Assembly (NCBI GenBank): GCA_031279965.1
Contig: JAITHM010000039.1
Coordinates: 1 to 16,418, forward strand
Reading direction: 5' to 3'
Source of the DNA: Spirochaetaceae bacterium
GTDB taxonomy: Bacteria; Spirochaetota; Spirochaetia; Treponematales; Breznakiellaceae
Length of the DNA: 16,418 bases
In this document: one piece after another, positions 6,328-13,550 of the stretch
Numbering within the stretch: position 1 is the stretch's first letter
Layout: each line of letters begins with the position of its first letter
Made by a program: the position numbers and the translations under genes
The notes under the pieces: generated by a model
What the model was told of the DNA's origin: nothing
Database searches by the model: none
The model's input: only the letters and a program-made list of their open reading frames with translations

Positions 6328-7887
6328 ATGAACATTGAACTTGGTAAGATTCTTGGAGGTATGGGAATCTATTTTGTCTTTATTATTGCCGTTGCCCTGG
6401 CCTTTGTCCGGCGAAGCAATGCCGATGCGGAATCGTTTTTTTTAGGCCGGCGTGCCCTTGGGCCGTGGGTTTCTGCGCTCAGTGCCGAAGCTTCCGATAT
6501 GTCCGGCTGGCTGTTAATGGGGCTGCCGGGAGTCGCGTATTTTTATGGGTTGGGCATGGAGGCATTCTGGACGGCAGCCGGTCTTGCTCTGGGAACATGG
6601 ATTAACTGGAAAATCGTTGCAAAGCGCCTTCGCACTTACAGTGAAACGGCAGGTAATGCGTTTACGCTGCCAAGTTTTTTCAGTAACCGTTTTCACGACC
6701 GCCGGCACATATTGCTCTGTATTTCTTCTGCGCTCATTATTATATTTTTTTCGATCTATGTAGGCGCACAATTTGTCACCTTTGGCAAGCTGTTCAATTA
6801 TCTTTTTAATGTTCCTCACTACGAAAAACATATTATTATTGTGGGCGCAATACTTGTATTTGTCTATACCTTATTGGGCGGTTTTTTAGGCGAAAGTTTT
6901 ACTGATTTTGTGCAGGGGCTTTTGATGGTGCTTGCCGTGGTACTTGTCTTTGTGTTTGGGATAAGTGCAGCAGGCGGGTTTAATACTATGTTTGGTAAAC
7001 TTTCTGATGTGCCGCGCTTTTTGGATGTATTTGGCATTGCAGAACCTCTGGCGGACAATCCTGGTTTGTTTGGTGCGGGCCGGCCCAATTCATTGCTGAA
7101 TATTATTACCTGTGCCGCCTGGGGACTTGGATACTTTGGAATGCCTCAAGTGCTCTTGCGGTTTATGGCAATTAAAAATCCGGCACGGCTTGCCCAAGCG
7201 CGGCTTATTGCTGTTACGTGGTGTGTTATTTCGTTGTTTGCTTGCGTCGGTATCGGCCTGATTGGACGGGCATGGGAGCCAAATCTTTTTAGTACTGCAA
7301 GCGAAAGCGAACTGATATTTCTTGTAATGGCGAAAGAATTTTTCCCGCCTGTGCTGGCAGGTCTTGTGCTTTCCGGCATACTTGGCGCATCGATGAGTTC
7401 CGCCGATTCTTATATGCTGATTACATCGTCATCAATAGCCAATGATCTTATCAAAAATTCGTTTTTCAAAAATACTACAGAAAAAGCTGTGCTTTGGATT
7501 GCCCGCGTTACAATGCTTGCTGTAACAATCTTTGGTCTTTTTGTTGCCCTGTCCGGCAGCACAACGATTTTCAAAATCGTATCGTATGCATGGGCTGGTC
7601 TTGGGGCGAGCTTTGGGCCGTTAATTCTTTTTTCGTTGTTTTGGCGGCGTACAACGCTTGCCGGAGCGGCGGCAGGGATACTGACAGGCGGCGCAAGTGT
7701 CATTATTTGGAAGCATGTTGTTGCTGCTTATGGCCGCGCTCACGGCATTAGCGCACTTACGGTGTATGAACTTCTGCCAGCTTTTATCATTTCATCAATC
7801 GTGATTGTAGCAGTAAGCCTTGCAACACCGAAACCGTCAGAGGACATTGAAGCGGAATTTGAAAAGGCGCGCTCGTTAGCAAAGTAA
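6328..7887 (+). CDS. putP: Sodium/proline symporter of the SSS family
   Basis: A 519-residue inner-membrane protein importing proline with sodium. It aligns by eye with E. coli PutP along its length: FFLGRRALGPWVSALSAEASDMSGW (residues 37-61, Asp57 corresponding to the sodium-site Asp55), LPGVAYFYGLGMEAFW, GTWINWKIVAKRLR, LYTLLGG-like loop 'VYTLLGGFLGESFTDFVQG', WGLGYFGMPQVLLRFMAI, LSGILGASMSSADSYML (the sodium-site Ser/Thr pair is Ser-Ser here) and VSYAWAGLGASFGPLILFSLFW. About 13 membrane spans are expected. AAGGA at 6316-6320 lies seven bases before the ATG. The gene is 61 bases after pheT with no clear promoter between, so read-through is possible. Its last 12 bases overlap the end of the convergent oxidoreductase gene. 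Proline is the likely substrate, but other family members carry other solutes. Confidence 0.93.
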   Translation: MNIELGKILGGMGIYFVFIIAVALAFVRRSNADAESFFLGRRALGPWVSALSAEASDMSGWLLMGLPGVAYFYGLGMEAFWTAAGLALGTWINWKIVAKRLRTYSETAGNAFTLPSFFSNRFHDRRHILLCISSALIIIFFSIYVGAQFVTFGKLFNYLFNVPHYEKHIIIVGAILVFVYTLLGGFLGESFTDFVQGLLMVLAVVLVFVFGISAAGGFNTMFGKLSDVPRFLDVFGIAEPLADNPGLFGAGRPNSLLNIITCAAWGLGYFGMPQVLLRFMAIKNPARLAQARLIAVTWCVISLFACVGIGLIGRAWEPNLFSTASESELIFLVMAKEFFPPVLAGLVLSGILGASMSSADSYMLITSSSIANDLIKNSFFKNTTEKAVLWIARVTMLAVTIFGLFVALSGSTTIFKIVSYAWAGLGASFGPLILFSLFWRRTTLAGAAAGILTGGASVIIWKHVVAAYGRAHGISALTVYELLPAFIISSIVIVAVSLATPKPSEDIEAEFEKARSLAK

Positions 7888-8961
7888 TCGGCTATCAACA
7901 TCTTGGAGTGCTGCTATGCGCCGCAGCTCATCGAGCGTTGGCTTGTTTACCGGTATTGTGCTTTGAGCGCGCTGCGCGGAAACTTCTGCTTTTCGCTCGC
8001 CGGGGATGAAAATACGGTCATGCCCCTGCGCTTTAGGGCTTGTGCGCAACTCGTCAAGAAAGTGTTCAAGGCGTTTTTTGATTTCGTTGGTGTCGCCAAA
8101 CAGCGCACAATCCAAGACAAGAAAACTTGCGCAAATACCTGTTTCGCCGGGCACACGATTTATATGGTTTGAAGTAATCCCCCCGGAAAGTATACCGGTA
8201 AAAATCTCAACGAGAATGCCAAGACCAAACCCTTTATGCCCGCCGGAAAGAATGCCCGCGCCGCCTAGAGGGAGTATTCCACCGCCGGCTTTCCGCACAA
8301 TACGGTCGATTACTTCGGCGGCGTTTGTTGTATCACGGCCTTCTTCATCAACTGCCCATCCCAAGGGAAGCGGCTCGTTGTTTTTCGCGCAAACTTCCAG
8401 TTTGCCACGCGGGACGACCGTTGTTGAAACATCAAATGAGAGTGGAAACGGGTCTGCATTCATCGCAAAGGCAATTGGGTTTGTGCCAAGCATTCCGGCA
8501 CTGCCAAAAGTTGGAACGGCGATTGCTTCTGTATTGGTCATACAGATGCCGATAAATCCTTCCTGAGCAGCGCGTTCAGTATAATAACCGCAAATACCAA
8601 TGTGATTAGCATTGCGGACGCTTACAATGCCAAAACCCTGATCACGCGCCTTTACACATGCCAGATCTAGTGCATTAATGGCGACAAGCTGCCCCATTGC
8701 CTTATGCGCGTCAATTACGGCGGAAAGCTTGGTATCGAATACTGTTTCTGGCACCGCATGAACATCAACACAGCCAGAGGTAATTTCTTCATGATAGCGG
8801 ATGATGCGCTGGATACCATGCGATTCGATTCCGGCAAAATCGGCAGCGAGCAGTATGTCGCTTATAACGGCGCTTTCCGCAGTGCTAAAGTGATAACTTT
8901 TAAAAAGCTCCTGGCAAAATGCGCGCGCTGCGGACGAGCTTATTTCCTGATATGCATTCAT
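7876..8961 (-). CDS. Malate/L-lactate-type NAD(P)-dependent 2-oxoacid reductase (Ldh_2 family)
   Basis: A 361-residue cytoplasmic enzyme of the Ldh_2/MDH_2 family (PF02615 type), which reduces 2-oxoacids or related imines with NAD(P)H. Visible family motifs are ADFAGIESHGIQRI (residues 40-53, His48 and Arg52), NANHIGICGYY (118-127, catalytic His120), MLGTNPIAFA (157-166), DVSTTVVPRGK (178-188) and GHKGFGLGILVEIFTGILSGG near the C-terminus. The last 40 residues are an ordinary-length tail. Its ATG directly abuts the stop codon of pssA (TAAATG) and it has no good ribosome site, so translation is probably coupled. The family includes malate, lactate, sulfolactate and ureidoglycolate dehydrogenases, so the substrate cannot be fixed from sequence. 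No link with phospholipid synthesis is known to me; the shared operon may simply be historical. Confidence 0.88.
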   Translation of the reverse strand: MNAYQEISSSAARAFCQELFKSYHFSTAESAVISDILLAADFAGIESHGIQRIIRYHEEITSGCVDVHAVPETVFDTKLSAVIDAHKAMGQLVAINALDLACVKARDQGFGIVSVRNANHIGICGYYTERAAQEGFIGICMTNTEAIAVPTFGSAGMLGTNPIAFAMNADPFPLSFDVSTTVVPRGKLEVCAKNNEPLPLGWAVDEEGRDTTNAAEVIDRIVRKAGGGILPLGGAGILSGGHKGFGLGILVEIFTGILSGGITSNHINRVPGETGICASFLVLDCALFGDTNEIKKRLEHFLDELRTSPKAQGHDRIFIPGERKAEVSAQRAQSTIPVNKPTLDELRRIAALQDVDSRLLC

Positions 8962-9840
8962 TTAATGTTTGTCGTGCTCATCATAGCCGTTACTGTAATT
9001 GGCATTGCGTCTTCTTTTTTTTAGTAAGACAGGAATAAAAAATATAATTCCCGAAAGTGCATAACCAAAAAAGATAAGGAAAAAGATGTTTTGCGGGAAC
9101 ACAACAATAAGAAGCACAAGAATGATAATCAAAACGAAAAGACGCAGTGCGACAAATTTTGAAACACGCATCGTTTTAAATGAAAGATAGGGGACAGGCG
9201 ACACCATTAAAAACGACAGGATAATCATTACAATAGGCATTGCAAGGAAAAGCTTGGGCATTGCGTTAATCAATATTGGTATCGTTCTGAAGTTAAGCGC
9301 GGCAAGTTCGGCGGGACTGTATTTTTCAAAAAGCTCGGCAGGCGCATTCAAATTAAGCCAAAGATCATGGCTTAAAACAAATGAGATAATAACACCTGCG
9401 GATGCCGGCGTAGGAAGCCCCTGAAAAGACGAGTGCACCACGCCGTCCGCCGCTTCCGCATTAAATTTCGCAAGGCGAAGAGCGCTGCATAATACAAAGA
9501 GTACGGCAATAGCAATACCCAGTTTGCCCCGCGTAATGTCATGATTTTTGAGTACAAGTTCATACATCATCATTGCCGGAGCAATTCCAAATGATACAAG
9601 ATCACTTAATGAATCAAGTTGAACGCCGAATTCACTTGTTGTTTTTGTAAGCCGTGCGATACGGCCGTCAAGCATATCACAAACTATGCCGCCTACAATG
9701 AACCAGGCGGCGGTGGTAAAATGCCCGCGTACCGATAAAAGCATTGAAAGAAAGCCAAAGGTCATGTTGCCACAGGTGAATATACTGGGAAGTATATAAA
9801 TGCCTTTTTTTAAATCGTGTTTTTTTGAAAGAGGCGTCAT
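8962..9840 (-). CDS. pssA: CDP-diacylglycerol-serine O-phosphatidyltransferase
   Basis: It makes phosphatidylserine from CDP-diacylglycerol and serine in the inner membrane, the step before Psd. The CDP-alcohol phosphotransferase signature is complete: Asp55, Asp58-Gly59, Ala62-Arg63, Gly72, Asp76 and Asp80 within DMLDGRIARLTKTTSEFG (55-72) and VQLDSLSD (73-80). The short 'LPSIFTCGNMTFGFLS' beginning (residues 17-32) is typical of the Bacillus-type PssA, and about seven or eight membrane spans are visible. A longer reading from 9855 is possible. I prefer ATG 9840 because GGAG lies seven bases upstream and the ATG overlaps the psd stop as ATGA, giving 292 residues. It lies in the operon between psd and the Ldh_2 gene. 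Confidence 0.93.
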   Translation of the reverse strand: MTPLSKKHDLKKGIYILPSIFTCGNMTFGFLSMLLSVRGHFTTAAWFIVGGIVCDMLDGRIARLTKTTSEFGVQLDSLSDLVSFGIAPAMMMYELVLKNHDITRGKLGIAIAVLFVLCSALRLAKFNAEAADGVVHSSFQGLPTPASAGVIISFVLSHDLWLNLNAPAELFEKYSPAELAALNFRTIPILINAMPKLFLAMPIVMIILSFLMVSPVPYLSFKTMRVSKFVALRLFVLIIILVLLIVVFPQNIFFLIFFGYALSGIIFFIPVLLKKRRRNANYSNGYDEHDKH

Positions 9841-10454
9841 GCTAACTCTCCACATATTGTTACGCCGGAAATCACTTTATCACCTTTCTTGATTTTTACG
9901 GTTACTGCTGCCGGCAAATGTAAATCAACCTGCGAAGAAAATTTAATAAGTCCAATCTTATCACCTTTGGCAAGTATATCTCCTTCCTTAACCCATGCAA
10001 CACAACGGCGTGCAAGAAATCCGGCAACTTGCCGCACGATAAAAGTTCCCTGTTCGCTCTTTATCGTAATGATATTTTGTTCATTCACCATAAATGCCTG
10101 GGGGTTCATCGCCATAAGAAATTTCCCCGCACGGTGTTCAACGCTCTGAACCGTTCCTGCGACAGGTGAACGCTGAAGATGGACATTGAAGACAGATAAA
10201 AACACCCGTATAACTTTTTCATTTCCTTCTTCAACAACATCCATCACAGTGCCATTGCAGGGAGCAAGTACAAACTGTCCGCCTTCTGTAATGGTGATAT
10301 GCGGGTCACGGAAGAAAAACAGACAGAATAGTGCTATTATCAGGAAAACAACTCCCAGAATCGTAAAAAAAGCCCCAAAATTAAGCAGAATGAGCGCCAC
10401 CGCAATTGCCAATGGAATAAAAATAAATGGAAATCCTTCTTTCGCTATTGACAT
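9837..10454 (-). CDS. psd: Phosphatidylserine decarboxylase proenzyme, short form, with Ser-Ser at the cleavage site
   Basis: It converts phosphatidylserine to phosphatidylethanolamine at the membrane. At 205 residues it is the short Psd type with two N-terminal hydrophobic segments (about 8-48), then FFFRDP, APCNGTVMDV (64-73), FLSVFNVHLQRSPVAG (85-100, the conserved S.F.VH..R.P..G block) and GLIKFSSQVDLHLP (168-181). The family's self-cleavage site is normally Gly-Ser (FGSRVD); here the codons TCT TCG at 9938-9933 give Ser173-Ser174. Ser174 could still form the pyruvoyl group, since pyruvoyl histidine decarboxylase cleaves at Ser-Ser. Start: ATG 10454 rather than the TTG one codon before it, because AAGGGG is six bases upstream. 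Its stop overlaps the pssA start (ATGA). Confidence 0.9.
   Translation of the reverse strand: MSIAKEGFPFIFIPLAIAVALILLNFGAFFTILGVVFLIIALFCLFFFRDPHITITEGGQFVLAPCNGTVMDVVEEGNEKVIRVFLSVFNVHLQRSPVAGTVQSVEHRAGKFLMAMNPQAFMVNEQNIITIKSEQGTFIVRQVAGFLARRCVAWVKEGDILAKGDKIGLIKFSSQVDLHLPAAVTVKIKKGDKVISGVTICGELA
9848..9851 (-). promoter_or_regulatory. Ribosome binding site deciding the pssA start
   Basis: GGAG on the minus strand, seven bases before ATG 9840 and inside the 3' end of psd. It supports the shorter pssA start over the one at 9855. Confidence 0.65.
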
Positions 10455-10460
10455 CAAAAA

Positions 10461-10466
10461 CCCCTT
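10461..10466 (-). promoter_or_regulatory. Ribosome binding site deciding the psd start
   Basis: AAGGGG on the minus strand, six bases before ATG 10454. A TTG directly before that ATG would be only three bases away, so the ATG is preferred. Confidence 0.7.
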
Positions 10467-10472
10467 GGTTTC

Positions 10473-10478
10473 ATTGTA
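10473..10478 (-). promoter_or_regulatory. Extended -10 element upstream of the psd operon
   Basis: TACAAT preceded by TGA on the minus strand, an extended -10. The -35 region is poor. Transcription would start close to 10466, giving a leader of about a dozen bases that starts with the ribosome site. Confidence 0.45.
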
Positions 10479-10580
10479 TCAAAAACAACTTAAAATTAGA
10501 AGGCTGTTGCAGTATTTTTCAGCAATTCAAAATTGAAGCGCCACTTGCCGCGCGGAATGACCAGTTTTTGCGGAGGCCGG

Positions 10581-11636
10581 TTAAAAACACGCCTGTTGTT
10601 GCGTATGCTTGCATTTTTCGCTGCCTATATTGGAACACTGATAGCATACTTCATTGGGCAGCGGCGAGCCGGTTTTAAAAAACTGCTCAATGTTTTCCAG
10701 CGTCGTTTGCGCAATAGCAGAGAGCGCTTCTTCGGTAAGAAACGCCTGATGGCCTGTGATAATCACATTGGGAAACGTCAAAAGCCGCGCAAGGGTATCA
10801 TCCTGAACAGCCTGACTTGACCAGTCTTCAAAAAAATAATGTTCTTCTTCCTCATAAACATCAAGTCCGGCGCCGCCAATTTTTTGGTGCTTGAGCGCAT
10901 TTACCAGTGCGTGAGTGTCGATAAGCGCACCGCGGCCTGTATTGATAATCACCGCGTTGTGCTTCATAAGCGCCAGTGTTTTTTTGTTTATCATGTGAAA
11001 AGTTTCCGGCGTTAAAGGCGCATGCAGGCTTATTACATCAGATTCTTTGCAGATTTTTTCAAAGTCAACATATTCCGCATTAAGCGTTTGCGCCCATTGC
11101 ACATCGGGGAATTTATCATATACAAGGATACGCATGCCAATGCCGTGGAGAATAGCCGCAGTAATCTTGCCGATTTTTCCAGTGCTGACGATCCCTGCTG
11201 TCTTGCCAAAAAGATCACCCCCTGTTAAGCCGTTCAACAGAAAATTGCCTTCCCGCACACGATTATACGCTTTGTGAATTGAGCGCGTCATGCACAAAAG
11301 AAGCGCGACAGCATGTTCCGCGATAGAATGCGGCGAATAGGCAGGGACGCGAACAACATGAATACGCTGCCATACCGCTTTAAGATCAACATTGTTGTAG
11401 CCGGCACAGCGCAGAGCAATAAGTTTTATGTGCTGCTGTTCAAGATCGTGCGCAACAGATGCGGTAATCCTGTCATTTACGAACGCACATACGGCATCTG
11501 CTCCTTTGGCAAGCTGCGCCGTTTCTTCATTTAGCCGGACATCAAAGTAATGTATATTAAAGCCGAAATGCCGGTTAATCTTATCAAAATAGAGTTTGTC
11601 GTAAGGTTTTGTGTCAAAAAATGCGATAGTTTTCAT
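10581..11636 (-). CDS. ldhA: Fermentative D-lactate dehydrogenase, D-2-hydroxyacid dehydrogenase family
   Basis: It reduces pyruvate to D-lactate with NADH in the cytoplasm. It aligns by eye with E. coli LdhA nearly throughout: VCAFVNDRI, LIALRCAGYNNVDL (72-85), VRVPAYSPHSIAEHAVALLL (95-114), ISLHAPLTPETFHMIN, and the catalytic trio Arg235 (NTGRGALID), Glu262 (DVYEEE) and His296 (TGHQAFL). Two oddities: the dinucleotide-binding glycine motif reads STGKIG (151-156) instead of GTGKIG, with codon AGC at 11186-11184; and after PNEV, where E. coli LdhA ends, there are 21 extra residues containing four Cys. AAGGA at 11645-11649 lies eight or so bases before ATG 11636. It has no obvious terminator before psd, but the 126-base gap and a separate -10 suggest separate units. 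Confidence 0.92.
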   Translation of the reverse strand: MKTIAFFDTKPYDKLYFDKINRHFGFNIHYFDVRLNEETAQLAKGADAVCAFVNDRITASVAHDLEQQHIKLIALRCAGYNNVDLKAVWQRIHVVRVPAYSPHSIAEHAVALLLCMTRSIHKAYNRVREGNFLLNGLTGGDLFGKTAGIVSTGKIGKITAAILHGIGMRILVYDKFPDVQWAQTLNAEYVDFEKICKESDVISLHAPLTPETFHMINKKTLALMKHNAVIINTGRGALIDTHALVNALKHQKIGGAGLDVYEEEEHYFFEDWSSQAVQDDTLARLLTFPNVIITGHQAFLTEEALSAIAQTTLENIEQFFKTGSPLPNEVCYQCSNIGSEKCKHTQQQACF

Positions 11637-11696
11637 TTGTTTGTTCCTTACAATCTATAATGCTGTGCCTGCCTGAATAACGTCAAGAAAAGCAGA

Positions 11697-11718
11697 GAGT
11701 GTTTTAATGCAAGCACTC
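11697..11718. promoter_or_regulatory. Dyad in the divergent ldhA-PTS spacer (possible operator)
   Basis: GAGTGTTT and AAGCACTC pair around TAATGC (eight pairs, one G-U). It lies 31 bases upstream of the PTS -35 box and about 60 bases before the ldhA start, a plausible regulator site for either gene. Confidence 0.35.
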
Positions 11719-11748
11719 AGACTGAATCATACCGGTGATTTGTTTTTG

Positions 11749-11777
11749 TTGACAGGGCGAGATTCTCAGGCTACAAT
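11749..11777 (+). promoter_or_regulatory. Sigma70-like promoter of the PTS operon
   Basis: TTGACA (11749-11754), a 17-base spacer, and TACAAT (11772-11777). The predicted start near 11784 gives a leader of about 28 bases. Confidence 0.75.
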
Positions 11778-11801
11778 AACTTAATAAAAAAGCTTTTATA
11801 T

Positions 11802-11809
11802 GGAGGGAG
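11802..11809 (+). promoter_or_regulatory. Ribosome binding site deciding the PTS IIB start
   Basis: GGAGGGAG ends two bases before ATG 11812, and its GGAGG core is suitably spaced. An upstream in-frame ATG at 11800 overlaps this site and so is unlikely to be the start. Confidence 0.75.
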
Positions 11810-11811
11810 CT

Positions 11812-12111
11812 ATGAAAAACATTATGCTGGTATGTAATGCCGGTATGTCAACAAGTATGCTTGTTCAAAAGATGAAGGAAGCGGCAAAAACGCTAGGAAA
11901 CGAGATTTCCATTGGTGCGGTTGCCGAGGCTGATTTGGCGAATCATGCAGAAGGTGTTGATGTGCTGTTGTTGGGGCCCCAAATTCGGTTTAAACTGGAT
12001 GAAATCAAAAAAAATTACGAACCTAAAGGCATCAAGGTTGCGTTAATTGATCAGGTTGATTATGGCCGGATGAATGGTGAAAAAGTTCTGAACATGGCGC
12101 TTGCCTTGTAA
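11812..12111 (+). CDS. PTS enzyme IIB, lactose/cellobiose family
   Basis: A 99-residue cytoplasmic phosphocarrier that passes phosphate from enzyme IIA to the sugar entering through IIC. The phosphorylated Cys is Cys8 in MKNIMLVCNAGMSTSMLV, the typical EIIB-Lac/Cel P-loop CxxGMSTS. LLLGPQIRF and ALIDQVDYGRMNGEKVL are also typical. The length fits the family. The start at 11812 is chosen from the strong ribosome site. It is 29 bases upstream of the IIC gene, so the two form an operon. A beta-glucoside, chitobiose or cellobiose-like sugar is likely, but the exact one is unknown. No IIA or phosphoglycosidase gene is nearby. Confidence 0.92.
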   Translation: MKNIMLVCNAGMSTSMLVQKMKEAAKTLGNEISIGAVAEADLANHAEGVDVLLLGPQIRFKLDEIKKNYEPKGIKVALIDQVDYGRMNGEKVLNMALAL

Positions 12112-12140
12112 AACAATCTTAATTTAAAGAAGGAGTTATT

Positions 12141-13445
12141 ATGACATTTATTGATAGAGCTACCTCATTCGGCTTTAAACTGTCGAATCAGCGGCATCTA
12201 AGTTCGGTAAAAGACGGTTTTATTTCGCTCATGCCGCTGATTCTTGTTGGCTCGGCGGCGTTAATCATCAAGAACCTGCCCATTCCTGGCTGGCTTGATC
12301 CGCCCGGTACGCCTGGACTGCATGCCCCTGAGGCGCTTATTACAGTCTGCAATAATGTGTGGTGGGGAACATTTGCGTTCCTTGCCGTGTTTGCTGTGTT
12401 TTCAATCGCGTATCACCTGGCGAAAGCTTATAACGGCGATGAATTCCGCACTGGTTTTGTTGCGCTGGCCTGTTACTTTGCCTTGATTCCGCAGGGGTCG
12501 GAAATTAACGGCGCGGGCGCGTGGGGATGGATAAGCTGGCAATGCACCAGCACATCAAGTCTTTTTATGGCGATTATTGTTCCGCTTATTGCGGCAGAGC
12601 TTTTCATTCGCTTTAACAAGAACAAAAGACTTTTGATCACGCTGCCGTCCAGTGTGCCGCCGGGCGTTGGCAAATCATTTTCTGTATTGATTCCTGCGGG
12701 ACTTACCATAGCAATCTTTGTTGTTGCCGGTATTATTGTTGAAGCACTTACCGGTGATAATGCTTTTAGCGCCGTAAACAAGCTCTTTCAACCGCTTGTT
12801 AAAGCGACCGATTCGCTTGCATCAGGCCTCCTTATCGTGTTCCTCAATCAATTTTTCTGGCTGCTTGGCCTTCACGGTCCCAGCATTGTCGGTAGTGTGC
12901 TTGAGCCGGTTTCGCTTAATCTGATGACGGATAACATGGAAGCGCTTACCGCTCTCGCCGGCGACTGGTCCCGGTATGATGTCAAAAATTTCCACATCAT
13001 GACAAAACCGTTCCTTGATACGTATGTGTATATTGGCGGCTCAGGAACTACGCTCGGTCTTCTTATCGCAATCTTTATCGTGGGTAAATCAAAACTCTAC
13101 CGTTCACTTGCCAAAGGCTGCATCGTGCCCGGCGCGTTTGAAATTAACGAACCGGTTATCTTCGGGTTGCCTATCGTGCTGAACCCTCTGCTTGCCATCC
13201 CATTCATTGTAGCGCCTGTTTTCGTTACCATTCTTAGCTATCTTGCCATAGCGGCAGGGCTTGTTCGCGCGTGCGTGGCAATATTGCCGTGGGCAACGCC
13301 ACCATTCGCTTCCGGCTATCTGGTAACCGGCGGTGACTGGCGGGCAGTTCTTTTGCAAGCGATCAATATTGTTATTGCTATTGTCATTTATTTACCCTTC
13401 ATCAAAATTGCTGACCGGATAGAAATGGAAAAAGAACAGACATGA
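12141..13445 (+). CDS. PTS enzyme IIC, cellobiose/lactose family permease
   Basis: A 434-residue membrane permease that moves the sugar across the inner membrane while IIB phosphorylates it. The start MTFIDRATSFGFKLSNQRHL is typical, as is the early 'VKDGFISLMPLILVGSAALI' segment. The family signature near residue 330, FEINEPVIFGLPIVLNPLLA, is intact. LHGPSIVGSVLEPV and GGSGTTLGLLIA are also present. About ten hydrophobic segments are visible. AAGGAG ends five bases before the ATG. The gene is followed by a strong stem-loop, so the operon is only IIB-IIC, and IIA must come from elsewhere. Regulation may involve the dyad at 11697-11718. Confidence 0.93.
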   Translation: MTFIDRATSFGFKLSNQRHLSSVKDGFISLMPLILVGSAALIIKNLPIPGWLDPPGTPGLHAPEALITVCNNVWWGTFAFLAVFAVFSIAYHLAKAYNGDEFRTGFVALACYFALIPQGSEINGAGAWGWISWQCTSTSSLFMAIIVPLIAAELFIRFNKNKRLLITLPSSVPPGVGKSFSVLIPAGLTIAIFVVAGIIVEALTGDNAFSAVNKLFQPLVKATDSLASGLLIVFLNQFFWLLGLHGPSIVGSVLEPVSLNLMTDNMEALTALAGDWSRYDVKNFHIMTKPFLDTYVYIGGSGTTLGLLIAIFIVGKSKLYRSLAKGCIVPGAFEINEPVIFGLPIVLNPLLAIPFIVAPVFVTILSYLAIAAGLVRACVAILPWATPPFASGYLVTGGDWRAVLLQAINIVIAIVIYLPFIKIADRIEMEKEQT

Positions 13446-13451
13446 TCCTGA

Positions 13452-13475
13452 CAGGCGGCTTTTGCCGCCTGCTTT
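13452..13475 (+). terminator. Stem-loop terminator of the PTS operon
   Basis: CAGGCGGC (13452-13459), loop TTTT, GCCGCCTG (13464-13471), then CTTT. The 8-bp GC-rich stem is perfect but the T-run is short, so termination may be partial. It lies seven bases after the IIC stop codon. Confidence 0.7.
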
Positions 13476-13519
13476 GAGGATATGCCCGCGATCATGCAAG
13501 ATATAAAAATGGGTGCGGG

Positions 13520-13549
13520 TTTACAATGAGCTGAAAGTTCAGATATACT
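13520..13549 (+). promoter_or_regulatory. Promoter directly abutting the moxR start
   Basis: TTTACA (13520-13525), an 18-base spacer, and TATACT (13544-13549). Three ATG codons follow at 13551, 13554 and 13557. The expected transcription start falls on or near the third, so a leaderless message is possible. Confidence 0.55.
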
Positions 13550-13550
13550 G

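Noticed and set aside
10458..10580. Possible terminator between ldhA and psd
   Set aside because: Only short 4-5 bp arms were found (for example around 10510-10545), without a T-run.
11660..11686. TTGACG on the minus strand as -35 for ldhA with TATAGA at 11654-11659
   Set aside because: The spacer would be 21 bases, too long for a normal sigma70 promoter.
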